Part shown: in pieces, positions 7,619 through 14,709 of the stretch
Layout: every line of letters starts with the position of its first letter
Numbering within the stretch: position 1 is the stretch's first letter
Position numbers and translations under genes: made by a program
The notes under the pieces: model-generated
The model's input: only the letters and a program-made list of their open reading frames with translations
Database searches by the model: none
Told to the model about the DNA's origin: nothing
Assembly: GCA_002452095.1 (NCBI GenBank)
Contig: DKEG01000015.1
Span: 42,349 to 58,295, forward strand
DNA length: 15,947 nt
Direction: 5' to 3'
DNA from: Bacteroidales bacterium UBA6828
GTDB taxonomy: Bacteria; Bacteroidota; Bacteroidia; Bacteroidales; Paludibacteraceae

Positions 7619-7640
7619 ATACCCGCTATCCACAGGGTAT
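7619..7640 (-). other. Hairpin in the batD-batE gap
   Basis: ATACCC (7619-7624) pairs with GGGTAT (7635-7640) across a 10-nt loop. On the transcribed (-) strand it lies 43 nt before the batE ATG. The rest of the gap (7576-7723) is AT-rich; no full TAnnTTTG promoter was found on the - strand. It may be an attenuator or a structure affecting batE translation. Confidence 0.4.
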
Positions 7641-7718
7641 CCTCCCGACATCCACCTTACTTTTCTATATGCAATATAGCATCGCACCATATATAAGAGA
7701 TGTTAATGAAAGGATGGG

Positions 7719-7734
7719 AGAAATTATAATTTCT
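7719..7734. other. 16-bp perfect palindrome spanning the batD stop codon
   Basis: AGAAATTATAATTTCT is perfectly self-complementary and contains the batD stop codon (TAA, - strand, 7724-7726). It is AT-rich. It could be a protein-binding site or a coincidence of AT-rich sequence. Confidence 0.6.
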
Positions 7735-9580
7735 GTTCCTCGAGTTGGTCAATAAGGCGGTTCGTTGCCTTGTAGAGGTCGTCCATTTCGTGGTCGGACG
7801 ACGGTGCGTAGCGGGCAAACTCCGCTGTGGAGAGGACGTTGTTCACCTCCTTGATCAAGTCTTCGCCCACGCCTTTCCCGCGCAGGATAGACGAGATATT
7901 GTCCTTGTTGAGGTCGGCTGTAGGGATAGACAGACGGTCGCTCAGGTATGTCCATGCCGCCCGCTCTATCTCCTCATAGAAAGCCTCTTTCTGATTCTCT
8001 TTCAGCAGTTTGCCGGCTTTCTTCAGGCGTTTCTGTGCCACTTTGTTGGCGTGTTTGTAGCGCATGCGCGTGATGTCGGCATTCTCCTTAATCTGTTTGC
8101 GGAAGATAACAAACAGGAGCAGTGCTACACAGAGCGGAACAAGGTAGAGCAACCAGAAAGTGAGGCTGCCGTATTCCACCCATGCCGCCCGCTTCGGCTG
8201 CAAGGTTGGTACAGCGGTATTGATATAGCGGATGTCGGAACCTAACTGCTTGATATCCTCCTTGTTCACGTAGTTGTTCACCACAGCGTTGTTGCTCTGC
8301 TCGTTGGCACCTTTCTTTACGTGAATGGTATATTCCGGTGTGGAGAGTGTTTTGTAGGTGTCGTCCTGCGTGTCGAAATAGGAGAACGTAACAGCGGGTA
8401 TGGTGTAGTCGCCCGATGCACGCGGAATAGCCAGATACTCAATCGATTTGGTGCCGCTTACGCCCGATGGGGTGGTCTTGAAATTGTTGGTTACTTTCGG
8501 GTCATACGGCTCAAAGCCCTCCGGCCAATCGACGGCAGGCGTCTTGAGCAGTTTCATATTGCCCGTACCCGTGATGTCGAGGCGGATAGTAACGGCATCG
8601 TTGGTCTGCAGTTCGGTTTGCGAGATTGATGGCGTGAGTGTGAAATGCCCCACGCCGCCCGAGAACCCTGCGGGTTTGCCGCTTGGCAGCGCGTCCACAT
8701 GGACGGTTACGCCCGGGGCAGTGATAGCCCGGGTTACGTTGGTGTATGTGCCGAAGAAATCGTCGAAGATGCTGCGTACCTGTGCGCGGGTTTGCACACG
8801 AAGCACCGCCTCAAACGAAGCGGGGTCTATCTTGATGTCGCCCGAGTGCTGCGGATAGAGCAGGGTGCGGTAGAGCGTTGCGGTCTGGTAGTTGCGCCCG
8901 TTGTAGTGTTCGAGTTCGGTCTGTATCTCGCCCTGTTCCAGGTCTTGCTTGAGGAAGCCCGTGAACTCGGGTATCTTGGTATTGTTGGTGAACTGCGCCA
9001 CGTCCACGCCCGCAAAATAGAGTTTGTAACTCAGGAGTATGGCTTCCTGCTCGTGCACGTGCGTTTTGCTGACGATAGTGCGGATAAACAGGTTCTCGCT
9101 GCTCACGCTGCCCGAACTGCTGCCCTGCTGCGTCTGTTGTGCACCGGTCTGACGGCTCGGCTGTTGAGTCTGCTGCGGCTGTTCGTCTTCGGGCAAGACG
9201 GTGATACGTACGCCGTTGGAGGTATATTCGCTGCCGCTGACCCGTATGCTCGCAGGGGCAATGGTGAATGTGCCCTCCCGTTGCGCCAGCAGGGTGTAGG
9301 TGTAGGTCTGCGAGAACGATGATGTGCGCTTCCCGTTGACAAACGACGTTGAACTGGAAGTGGAGGTGTATGGTCCTGCCAGAACATCAAAGTCGGGCAT
9401 ATCGGGGGCACGCAGGTCTTTGCTGCGCTGGTTGACCGAATAGGTGAGTTGGAATGGTTTGCCGACAATCACCTGCGAGGGTGCGGTGGCGCGGAAGACC
9501 ACATCGTCTGCCCGTACAGTTCCTGCCACAATGCACAAAAGGCATTGTACTATACAGAATATCTTTGCTTTACGCTTCAT
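7724..9580 (-). CDS. batD: BatD: large periplasmic beta-rich protein with C-terminal membrane anchor
   Basis: The 618-residue protein has a signal peptide (1-24, ending TVRA before DDVVF), then beta-rich domains of the oxygen-tolerance (BatD) family. The first domain has the usual opening VVFRATAPSQVIVGKPFQLTYSV. A glutamine/threonine/serine-rich linker lies at about 133-160. A later domain has the family's 'GTGNMKLLKTPAVDWPEGFE' region (338-357). One membrane helix follows at about 472-494. A basic helical cytosolic tail (about 500-618) includes WTYLSDRLSIPTADL (543-557), which resembles the tail of the BatX protein in the same cluster. BatD family proteins are needed for normal Bat function in organisms where tested, with unknown chemistry. 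The ATG is chosen because the signal peptide starts directly there; it lies inside a 7-bp repeat array. The batC-batD gap is 37 nt. Confidence 0.95.
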   Translation of the reverse strand: MKRKAKIFCIVQCLLCIVAGTVRADDVVFRATAPSQVIVGKPFQLTYSVNQRSKDLRAPDMPDFDVLAGPYTSTSSSTSFVNGKRTSSFSQTYTYTLLAQREGTFTIAPASIRVSGSEYTSNGVRITVLPEDEQPQQTQQPSRQTGAQQTQQGSSSGSVSSENLFIRTIVSKTHVHEQEAILLSYKLYFAGVDVAQFTNNTKIPEFTGFLKQDLEQGEIQTELEHYNGRNYQTATLYRTLLYPQHSGDIKIDPASFEAVLRVQTRAQVRSIFDDFFGTYTNVTRAITAPGVTVHVDALPSGKPAGFSGGVGHFTLTPSISQTELQTNDAVTIRLDITGTGNMKLLKTPAVDWPEGFEPYDPKVTNNFKTTPSGVSGTKSIEYLAIPRASGDYTIPAVTFSYFDTQDDTYKTLSTPEYTIHVKKGANEQSNNAVVNNYVNKEDIKQLGSDIRYINTAVPTLQPKRAAWVEYGSLTFWLLYLVPLCVALLLFVIFRKQIKENADITRMRYKHANKVAQKRLKKAGKLLKENQKEAFYEEIERAAWTYLSDRLSIPTADLNKDNISSILRGKGVGEDLIKEVNNVLSTAEFARYAPSSDHEMDDLYKATNRLIDQLEEQKL

Positions 9581-9613
9581 TGTCTTTTATTCTTTGTTCA
9601 TTGTTCTTTGTCC
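9577..9613 (-). repeat. 7-bp repeat array between batC and batD
   Basis: Read on the - strand, after GG, the units are ACAAAGA (9611-9605), ACAATGA (9604-9598), ACAAAGA (9597-9591), ATAAAAG (9590-9584) and ACAATGA (9583-9577). The last unit contains the batD start codon (9580-9578). The array begins 4 nt after the batC stop and fills nearly the whole gap. Confidence 0.85.
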
Positions 9614-9617
9614 AAGA

Positions 9618-10340
9618 TTACCAATCTTTCTCTACGCGGCGTTTCTGTCCCTGCCGGCGTTGCAGTTTCTCTTGTGTCTCCTGCTCGTCCTGTTCCAAAG
9701 CCTGTAGTATCTGTTCGGCAGTCTCTTTGTCCATCTTGGAGTCGTCCTGCTGCTCTTGTTGCTGCTGTTGCTCTTGCTGTTGCTCTTGGTTCTGCTCTTG
9801 TTGTTGCTGTTCTTGCTGCTGTTGCTGTTGCTGATCCTGTTGATTCTGTTGTTGTTCTTGGTTCTGATCTTTGTTTTGGTCTTGATTTTGTTGCTGTTGC
9901 TGCTGTTCTTGGAGCATCTGCATAGCCTTCACAAGGTTGTAACGTGTGTCGTTGTCTTTCGGGTTGTTGCGGAGCGACTGTTGGTAAGCCGCAATGGCTT
10001 TGTCGTACTGCTGTTGTGCAAAATAGGCATTGCCGAGGTTGTGGTAACTCTCGGCAAGTTGTTTCTTGTCCTGTTTACTGTCAAGCAGTTGCGCGGCTTT
10101 CTGATACTCGGCTTGTGCCTCGGGATACTTGTCTTGTTTGAAAAGCGCATTGCCCAGGTTGTAGTGCCCCTCGAAAGAATTGCCGTTTTTCTCCAATCCG
10201 CGGCGGTAGTCCACCTCTGCTGCGGTGAAATCCTGCTTGTTGTATTGCTTGTTGCCTCTGCGTATATCGGGGGCTTCCTGCTGTGCAAAAGCCCCTGCTG
10301 CACAGAGTAGTGCATTGAATATCAAAAGTATGCGTTTCAT
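9618..10340 (-). CDS. batC: BatC: TPR protein with a long glutamine-rich region
   Basis: The 240-residue protein starts with a signal peptide (1-20, ending AAGAFAQ), so it is periplasmic. TPR units occupy about 25-142: YNKQDFTAAEVDYRRGL, HYNLGNALFKQDKYPEAQAEY, and YHNLGNAYFAQQQYDKAIAAY. Residues 145-200 are a low-complexity tract of Q, E, N and D in which 38 of 56 residues are Q. A short conserved-looking tail, MDKETAEQILQALEQDEQETQEK (split around residues 203-225), ends the protein. In Bat clusters BatC pairs with the VWA proteins BatA/BatB and BatE as a scaffold; this is known only in outline. It follows batB by 16 nt, indicating tight coupling, and precedes batD by 37 nt. Confidence 0.94.
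   Translation of the reverse strand: MKRILLIFNALLCAAGAFAQQEAPDIRRGNKQYNKQDFTAAEVDYRRGLEKNGNSFEGHYNLGNALFKQDKYPEAQAEYQKAAQLLDSKQDKKQLAESYHNLGNAYFAQQQYDKAIAAYQQSLRNNPKDNDTRYNLVKAMQMLQEQQQQQQNQDQNKDQNQEQQQNQQDQQQQQQQEQQQQEQNQEQQQEQQQQQEQQDDSKMDKETAEQILQALEQDEQETQEKLQRRQGQKRRVEKDW
9741..9908 (-). repeat. CAR-codon repeat tract inside batC (Q-rich region)
   Basis: On the coding (-) strand this stretch is mostly CAA and CAG codons with GAA/GAG, GAT/GAC and AAT/AAC interruptions. CAA and CAG are mixed rather than forming long pure runs, which argues against recent simple slippage and for selection on the encoded amino acids. Confidence 0.8.
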
Positions 10341-10356
10341 ATTATTTCGTCTTTTT

Positions 10357-11382
10357 CTATTCGTTGAAGATGTTCAAACGGGTGAGCGATTTGTTTTTGC
10401 GGTTGAAGATAAAGAAATCTATCACAAGGAGCAGCAATGCCACCAGTACAAACGATTGGAATTGTTCGTTGTATTCGGTATAGACCTTGGTCTCTATCTC
10501 GGTGGTAGCCAGCGTGTCAATCTCTTTCTGCAGTGCGCGCATCGCGGTGTTGGTGTTGTCGCAGCGCACGTAGATACCGTTGCCCGCTTTGGCAATCTCG
10601 CGGCACATTTCCTCATTCAGACGGCTCACCACCACATTGCCTTGCCGGTCTTTGCGGAAATTGTTGGTGCCGGGGATGGGGATAGGCGAACCTTCGGGCT
10701 TGCCGATACCTACTACCATCACTTTGATACCCAATTCCTTAGCCCTAGCAGCCACGGCTACGGCATCGTCCTCATGGTTCTCGCCGTCGGTGATGAGAAT
10801 AATCACACGGCTGGCGTCCGACTCCTCGCTGCCAAACGACTGAATGGCGGTGTTGAGTGCCGCACCGATAGCCGTTCCCTGCGTCTTGATGAGATCGGGC
10901 GTGATGCTGTTGAGGAACATCTTTGCCGATACGTAATCGCACGTGATAGGCAACTGGGTATAGGCTTCGCCTGCGAAAACCACCAATCCCACTTTGTCGT
11001 CCACCATCTGGTCAATCATCCTGCTCAGCATCTGTTTGGCACGGTCGAGACGGCACGGGGCCACATCCTCCGCCATCATTGAGTTGGATATGTCCAATGC
11101 GATAATCGCCTCTATTCCTTGCCGTTTCACGGTCTGTTCGCGTTGTCCGTATTGCGGACGCGCAGCAGCCAGGATAAGCAGCACCAGTGCCACCATCAGA
11201 ATGGAGAACTTCACATTCGGTCGTACCCGTGAGGCGTTAGGCATCAGTTCGCTCACCAAAGCGGGATTGCCGAATTCTGCCAACTGACGGCGTTTGCGGC
11301 GGGTGTACCATATATATAGTCCGATGAATACCGGCACCACCGCCGGCAACCAAAGCATTTCTATATTTGCAAAACGAAACAT
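10357..11382 (-). CDS. batB: BatB: membrane-anchored von Willebrand factor A domain protein
   Basis: The 341-residue protein has two N-terminal membrane helices (about 8-25 and 58-74), a periplasmic or cytosolic VWA domain and a C-terminal membrane helix (about 311-326). The metal-ion-dependent adhesion site is complete: D97-x-S99-x-S101 (LDISNSMMAED), T170 (TQGTAIG) and D199 (LITDGENHEDDA). The sequence EGSPIPIPG (about 230-238) is typical of this VWA subfamily. In Bat clusters BatB and its paralogue BatA are presumed to recruit other proteins through metal-dependent contacts, under MoxR control. It lies 131 nt after batA and only 16 nt before batC. Confidence 0.95.
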   Translation of the reverse strand: MFRFANIEMLWLPAVVPVFIGLYIWYTRRKRRQLAEFGNPALVSELMPNASRVRPNVKFSILMVALVLLILAAARPQYGQREQTVKRQGIEAIIALDISNSMMAEDVAPCRLDRAKQMLSRMIDQMVDDKVGLVVFAGEAYTQLPITCDYVSAKMFLNSITPDLIKTQGTAIGAALNTAIQSFGSEESDASRVIILITDGENHEDDAVAVAARAKELGIKVMVVGIGKPEGSPIPIPGTNNFRKDRQGNVVVSRLNEEMCREIAKAGNGIYVRCDNTNTAMRALQKEIDTLATTEIETKVYTEYNEQFQSFVLVALLLLVIDFFIFNRKNKSLTRLNIFNE

Positions 11383-11394
11383 ATTTAATAAGAC

Positions 11395-11447
11395 AGCCCT
11401 TCGGGCTAATGGACAAAAGACCGTTCGCTATGCTCTCTGAAAGAGCA
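11395..11447 (-). other. Two small hairpins in the batA-batB gap
   Basis: AGCCC (11395-11399)-TTC-GGGCT (11403-11407) and TGCTCT (11431-11436)-CTGAA-AGAGCA (11442-11447) are perfect stems. They lie in the leader of batB on the transcribed strand. Neither is followed by a T-tract on the - strand, so termination is unlikely; they may be RNA-processing or stability elements, or part of dispersed repeats. Confidence 0.5.
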
Positions 11448-11484
11448 AAGACAAAATGCCTTTTGTAAGTTATTGGTTAATCAT

Positions 11485-11513
11485 TCTTTGTCCTTTGTTC
11501 TTCGTTCTTTGTC
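11485..11513 (-). repeat. 7-bp repeat array directly after batA
   Basis: On the - strand the units are ACAAAGA (11512-11506), ACGAAGA (11505-11499), ACAAAGG (11498-11492) and ACAAAGA (11491-11485). The array starts one base after the batA stop (TAG, 11516-11514). It is the same heptad family as at 9577-9613 and 14710-14744. Confidence 0.85.
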
Positions 11514-12500
11514 CTAATTGGTTACCGTGCGCAGCACAAAATAACGCAGGATAATTTCCGCAATCAGGCAGAGCAACGCAGCCGCAAGGAACGGCGGGAA
11601 TATGTCGGTATGTTTGGCATACTCGCGCACGCGCAGTTTGGTCTTCTCCAACCGGTCAATCTGCTCATATATTGATTTCAGGCTCGAGTTGTCCGTCGCG
11701 CGGAAATACTGTCCGCCTGTTATGCTGGCAATGCGCTGCAAGGTACTCTCGTCGAACTCGCTGTCCATCATCATATATTGCACGCCCACGGGGGTCTGTA
11801 CGGGCACACGCGCCTGCCCGTGCGAACCTACGCCAATCGCATACACGCGTATGCCGTAGGTCTTGGCTATCTCGGCGGCGGTCTGAGGGTCAATCTCGCC
11901 GCGGTTGTTGCTACCGTCTGTCAGCAGAATGATTACCTTCGATTTGGTCTGCGAGTCTTTCATACGGTTCACTGCGTTCGCCAAACCCAAACCAATGGCG
12001 GTTCCGTCCTCTATCATCCCGAATTTCACAGACTTAAACAGGTTGATTAGCACCGCATGGTCGGTGGTCAGCGGGCATTGCGTAAAACTCTCGCCGGCGA
12101 ATACTACCAAACCGATCTGATCATTCGGGCGGGCTATCACAAAATCGGTTGCCACCTGTTTGGCTGCCTCCAGACGGTTCGGCTTCAGGTCTTCCGCCTG
12201 CATAGTACCGGATATGTCGAGTGCCATCATAATGTCGATACCCTCCGTCGATTCCGACGACTGGCGGTTGGTCAGTTGAGGGCGTGCCAATGCTATCGAA
12301 AGCAGTGTGATACATACCACACGCAGCACAAACGGCACATGTAGCAGATAGATGCGTGCCGACTTCGGCTGTTTCTTCAGTACCCGTGTGTCCGACATCT
12401 GCAAACTGGCATCTGCTTTGCGCAGTTCGTAGATATACCACCCCACAACCGGTATCAGCAGCAGAAGCAGAAATAAATATGCTGGACTTGCAAAAGTCAT
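11514..12500 (-). CDS. batA: BatA: membrane-anchored von Willebrand factor A domain protein
   Basis: The 328-residue protein is a paralogue of BatB with the same layout: an N-terminal membrane helix (about 7-24), a second (about 54-71, ending ALARPQ), a VWA domain and a C-terminal helix (about 306-322). The MIDAS motif is D95-x-S97-x-T99 (ALDISGTMQAED) with T167 (DGTAIG) and D195 (LLTDGSNNRGEIDP). The third position is threonine, where serine is the textbook residue; threonine keeps the hydroxyl ligand, so metal binding is plausible. The start ATG lies directly before the hydrophobic stretch. It follows BatX by 178 nt, the widest gap in the cluster. Its job is presumed protein recruitment under the MoxR ATPase. 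Confidence 0.95.
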   Translation of the reverse strand: MTFASPAYLFLLLLLIPVVGWYIYELRKADASLQMSDTRVLKKQPKSARIYLLHVPFVLRVVCITLLSIALARPQLTNRQSSESTEGIDIMMALDISGTMQAEDLKPNRLEAAKQVATDFVIARPNDQIGLVVFAGESFTQCPLTTDHAVLINLFKSVKFGMIEDGTAIGLGLANAVNRMKDSQTKSKVIILLTDGSNNRGEIDPQTAAEIAKTYGIRVYAIGVGSHGQARVPVQTPVGVQYMMMDSEFDESTLQRIASITGGQYFRATDNSSLKSIYEQIDRLEKTKLRVREYAKHTDIFPPFLAAALLCLIAEIILRYFVLRTVTN

Positions 12501-12678
12501 AATCTTGTCGTAGTTATATAATTAACGTTAGTTCGATATAAGCATAATTGCATACTTTGCCGCCGTAGGCGAATAAGATTTATAGCAATTTATGGATGCA
12601 AAAGCAAAGATTTACTTAGATTTCTTGCCGCTTTGCGGCAAAGGAATTTTTATATATTATATGGATATATATGTTCCT
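12501..12678 (-). other. 178-nt batX-batA gap with two hairpins
   Basis: This AT-rich gap holds CGCC (12561-12564)-GTA-GGCG (12568-12571) and a stronger TTGCCGC (12625-12631)-TTT-GCGGCAA (12635-12641). On the + strand the stronger hairpin is followed by a T-run (AGGAATTTTTA), but the genes here run on the - strand, where no T-run follows. No exact TAnnTTTG box was found on the - strand (nearest AATCTTTG), so a separate batA promoter is possible but unproven. Confidence 0.45.
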
Positions 12679-13581
12679 TTATTCGTTTGCAGTAGCCTCC
12701 TCTTCAGGAGTCTCCTGCGGTGTCGTCTCCTTGACAAAATCGTATGCGGTCTTCAGTGCACTCTCGTTCTCGTCGGGGGTAGCGGTCCACTTGGCGAATT
12801 TTACCAGGTCGGCAAGCGACAGCATCTTGCGCAGACGCTCAAACAGGTCTTTCTGCTCTTTCATCAGCGGTTTCAGTTCCTGCAATGTCTCATCGCTCGT
12901 CTTTTCCGTACTCGATACATCGTAGCGGCGCGAGATATATTCGCGGATGACATCGGTCAGTTCTGTGTGATATTCCTTCACTTTCCCGGCCTGCCAAATC
13001 TTCTCGGCTTTTATCTCGTCCAGTTTCTCCAAAGCCACTTCTTCTGCCGGGCGCAACGGCTCTTGTTTCTCCTCTTCGACTGTACCCGTTTTGTGCTTTC
13101 GGATATAGCGCACTAAATAGTAAATACCTACCCCTAATCCGATAATCAGCAGTGCCAATAGTATCCAACGGATGATTCCCCACCACCATATCGGGGCTTT
13201 CTGTATGTCCTTGATGTCGGTGATGGCAAGCGTGGTATCCACCTCAAACGGCTGTACCACATTGAGCGACAACGGCTCACTCCATATTGTATCTTCGCCG
13301 CTCACAAACGGCTGCGGAGCAATATAGAAAAGCGAATCCTTAAACGACGTAATCGTCAGATACTGATTTACTTGTATGCGTCCGTCGGATAGTGTGGTGG
13401 TGTCGGCTATTGTGCGATCGACTATCTCTATCTCGGGCATCAGCGTCTCGCCGTAAGCGGGCAGGGCAACCTGCTCACCGGCATTCAGCGTGGCTTGCAG
13501 GTGCAGGTCTGTCTGGTCGCCGATAAAGATAGTCGTCGAATCGAGTGCGGCTGAAACCACTATGGCTAATAAAAGGTTCAT
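12679..13581 (-). CDS. Bat-cluster membrane protein in the DUF4381-like position ("BatX")
   Basis: The 300-residue protein is read from ATG 13581; a TTG two codons upstream is in frame but unlikely. It has an N-terminal hydrophobic signal segment (MNLLLAIVVSAAL), a beta-rich periplasmic region (about 17-120), one membrane helix (about 136-160, WILLALLIIGLGVGIYYLV), and a cytosolic charged helical domain. That domain contains EYISRRYDVSSTEKT (about 214-228) and ends in a Glu-rich tail. I do not recognise a named family with certainty. In gammaproteobacterial MoxR/Bat clusters this position (after DUF58, before the first VWA gene) is held by DUF4381 proteins of similar design, so it is probably their counterpart. 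Its tail resembles the BatD tail. Context suggests a membrane partner of the VWA proteins. Confidence 0.85.
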   Translation of the reverse strand: MNLLLAIVVSAALDSTTIFIGDQTDLHLQATLNAGEQVALPAYGETLMPEIEIVDRTIADTTTLSDGRIQVNQYLTITSFKDSLFYIAPQPFVSGEDTIWSEPLSLNVVQPFEVDTTLAITDIKDIQKAPIWWWGIIRWILLALLIIGLGVGIYYLVRYIRKHKTGTVEEEKQEPLRPAEEVALEKLDEIKAEKIWQAGKVKEYHTELTDVIREYISRRYDVSSTEKTSDETLQELKPLMKEQKDLFERLRKMLSLADLVKFAKWTATPDENESALKTAYDFVKETTPQETPEEEATANE

Positions 13582-13593
13582 ATTCAATTTTTG

Positions 13594-13733
13594 ACCTCCC
13601 CAACCCCTCCATGGGAGAGGCTAAAAGAAAAGGTTAGAGTTAAATCATATCAAAATCCCGCTTTGTGAACCCCCTCTTTACAGGGTTCCCACAAGCAATG
13701 CGCAGTGGGATGTTCTTGAGGGGGCAGGGGGAG
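13594..13733. other. Possible miniature inverted-repeat element filling the DUF58-batX gap
   Basis: The gap is bounded by inverted C-rich words: ACCTCCCCAACCCCTCC (+, 13594-13610) and, read on the - strand from 13733, CTCCCCCTGCCCCCTC. Inside, CCCCCTC (13670-13676) pairs with GAGGGGG (13718-13724), enclosing TCCCAC (13687-13692) / GTGGGA (13705-13710). The right end starts at the DUF58 stop codon. It could be a MITE-like insertion or a structured intergenic RNA. No target-site duplication was established. Confidence 0.4.
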
Positions 13734-14618
13734 TTACCTGAATAAATTCATCAACGCCCTTACGTAGTCCTCGTCCGTCCTGATACTGATACTGTTGATG
13801 CCCGCCTTGGTGTAGAGCGTCTGCAGGTTCTCCTGCTGCTTGCGCCATGCTTCGGCGTAGTGGTTGCGCACGCTTGCCAATGCGGTGTCTATCCATATAC
13901 GCTCGCCCGTCTCCGCATCTTTTGCTTTCAGCAATCCCATATCGGGCAGTTCCGCATCGCGGCGGTCGTATATCTGTATCACGTTCAGGTCGTGCTTGTG
14001 CGAAGCAATCACGAGTGGCGCAGCCCCGGTTTTCTTGTCGGGGGCGGCGGCAAAAGCAGGGTCTTGGCAGTCGCTGATGAGAAAAGCCGTGCAACGGCGT
14101 TTCTGCGCATTCGCAAAATAGTGCAACGCACCATTGATGTCCGTCCCCGTTGAGGTCGGCTCAAACGACAGCAGTTCGCGGATGATATGCAGCACGTGCG
14201 ATTTCCCCTTCTTGGCGGGAATGAATTTCTCTATCTTGTCCGAGAAAAATATCACACCCACTTTGTCGTTATTCTCTATGGTCGAGAATGCCAGCGTAGC
14301 CGCCACCTCCGCCATCATATCGCGCTTCATCTGCGTCTGCGTACCGAAATTGCGGCTCCCGCTCACGTCCACCAGCAGCATTACCGTCAGTTCGCGCTCC
14401 TCCTCGAACACCTTTATATAGGGTTTGTTCAGCCGCGCCGTAACGTTCCAGTCTATCGAGCGCACATCGTCCCCCGGCTCGTACTCGCGCACCTCAGAGA
14501 ACGCCATACCGCGTCCCTTGAACTGCGAGTGATACTCACCCGCAAAGATGTTCCGACTAAGACTGTGCGTCTTAATCTCTATCTTCCGTACCCGTTGTAG
14601 TAGTTCTTCTGAAGTCAT
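13734..14618 (-). CDS. DUF58 domain protein of the MoxR-Bat cluster
   Basis: The 294-residue soluble protein carries the DUF58 signature FKGRGMAFSEVREYEPGDD (about 33-51) running into VRSIDWNVTARLNKPYIKVFEEER, then a VWA-like fold with the MIDAS-type sequence DVSGS (84-88). An in-frame start exists at 14660, but ATG 14618 is chosen because MTSEELLQRVRKIEIKT matches the conserved family N-terminus and the extra 14 residues are translated repeat-containing gap. DUF58 proteins are found next to MoxR ATPases across bacteria and are thought to act with them; the molecular task is unknown. It is 130 nt after moxR. Confidence 0.94.
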   Translation of the reverse strand: MTSEELLQRVRKIEIKTHSLSRNIFAGEYHSQFKGRGMAFSEVREYEPGDDVRSIDWNVTARLNKPYIKVFEEERELTVMLLVDVSGSRNFGTQTQMKRDMMAEVAATLAFSTIENNDKVGVIFFSDKIEKFIPAKKGKSHVLHIIRELLSFEPTSTGTDINGALHYFANAQKRRCTAFLISDCQDPAFAAAPDKKTGAAPLVIASHKHDLNVIQIYDRRDAELPDMGLLKAKDAETGERIWIDTALASVRNHYAEAWRKQQENLQTLYTKAGINSISIRTDEDYVRALMNLFR

Positions 14619-14627
14619 TTTTGTAAG

Positions 14628-14655
14628 ACAAAGAATTAAGGATAAACAACAAAGA
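14628..14655 (+). repeat. 7-bp repeat array in the moxR-DUF58 gap (+ orientation)
   Basis: Units are ACAAAGA (14628-14634), ATTAAGG (14635-14641), ATAAACA (14642-14648) and ACAAAGA (14649-14655). It is in the opposite orientation to the array at 14710-14744, so the two ends of the gap face each other. CAAAGAAT (14681-14688) and ATTCTTTG (14708-14715) form an 8-bp stem between them. Confidence 0.7.
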
Positions 14656-14709
14656 ACCAATCACTTGTGTGGAGCAAAAACAAAGAATGCATCACTATTA
14701 CATTTTTAT

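Noticed and set aside
9756..10310. Leucine-rich open frame (+) opposite batC
   Set aside because: The leucine run is simply the complement of the CAA/CAG tract encoding BatC glutamines.
13683..13731. G-quadruplex on the + strand of the DUF58-batX gap
   Set aside because: Four G-runs exist, but one loop is over 20 nt and the nested hairpins explain the G/C runs better.
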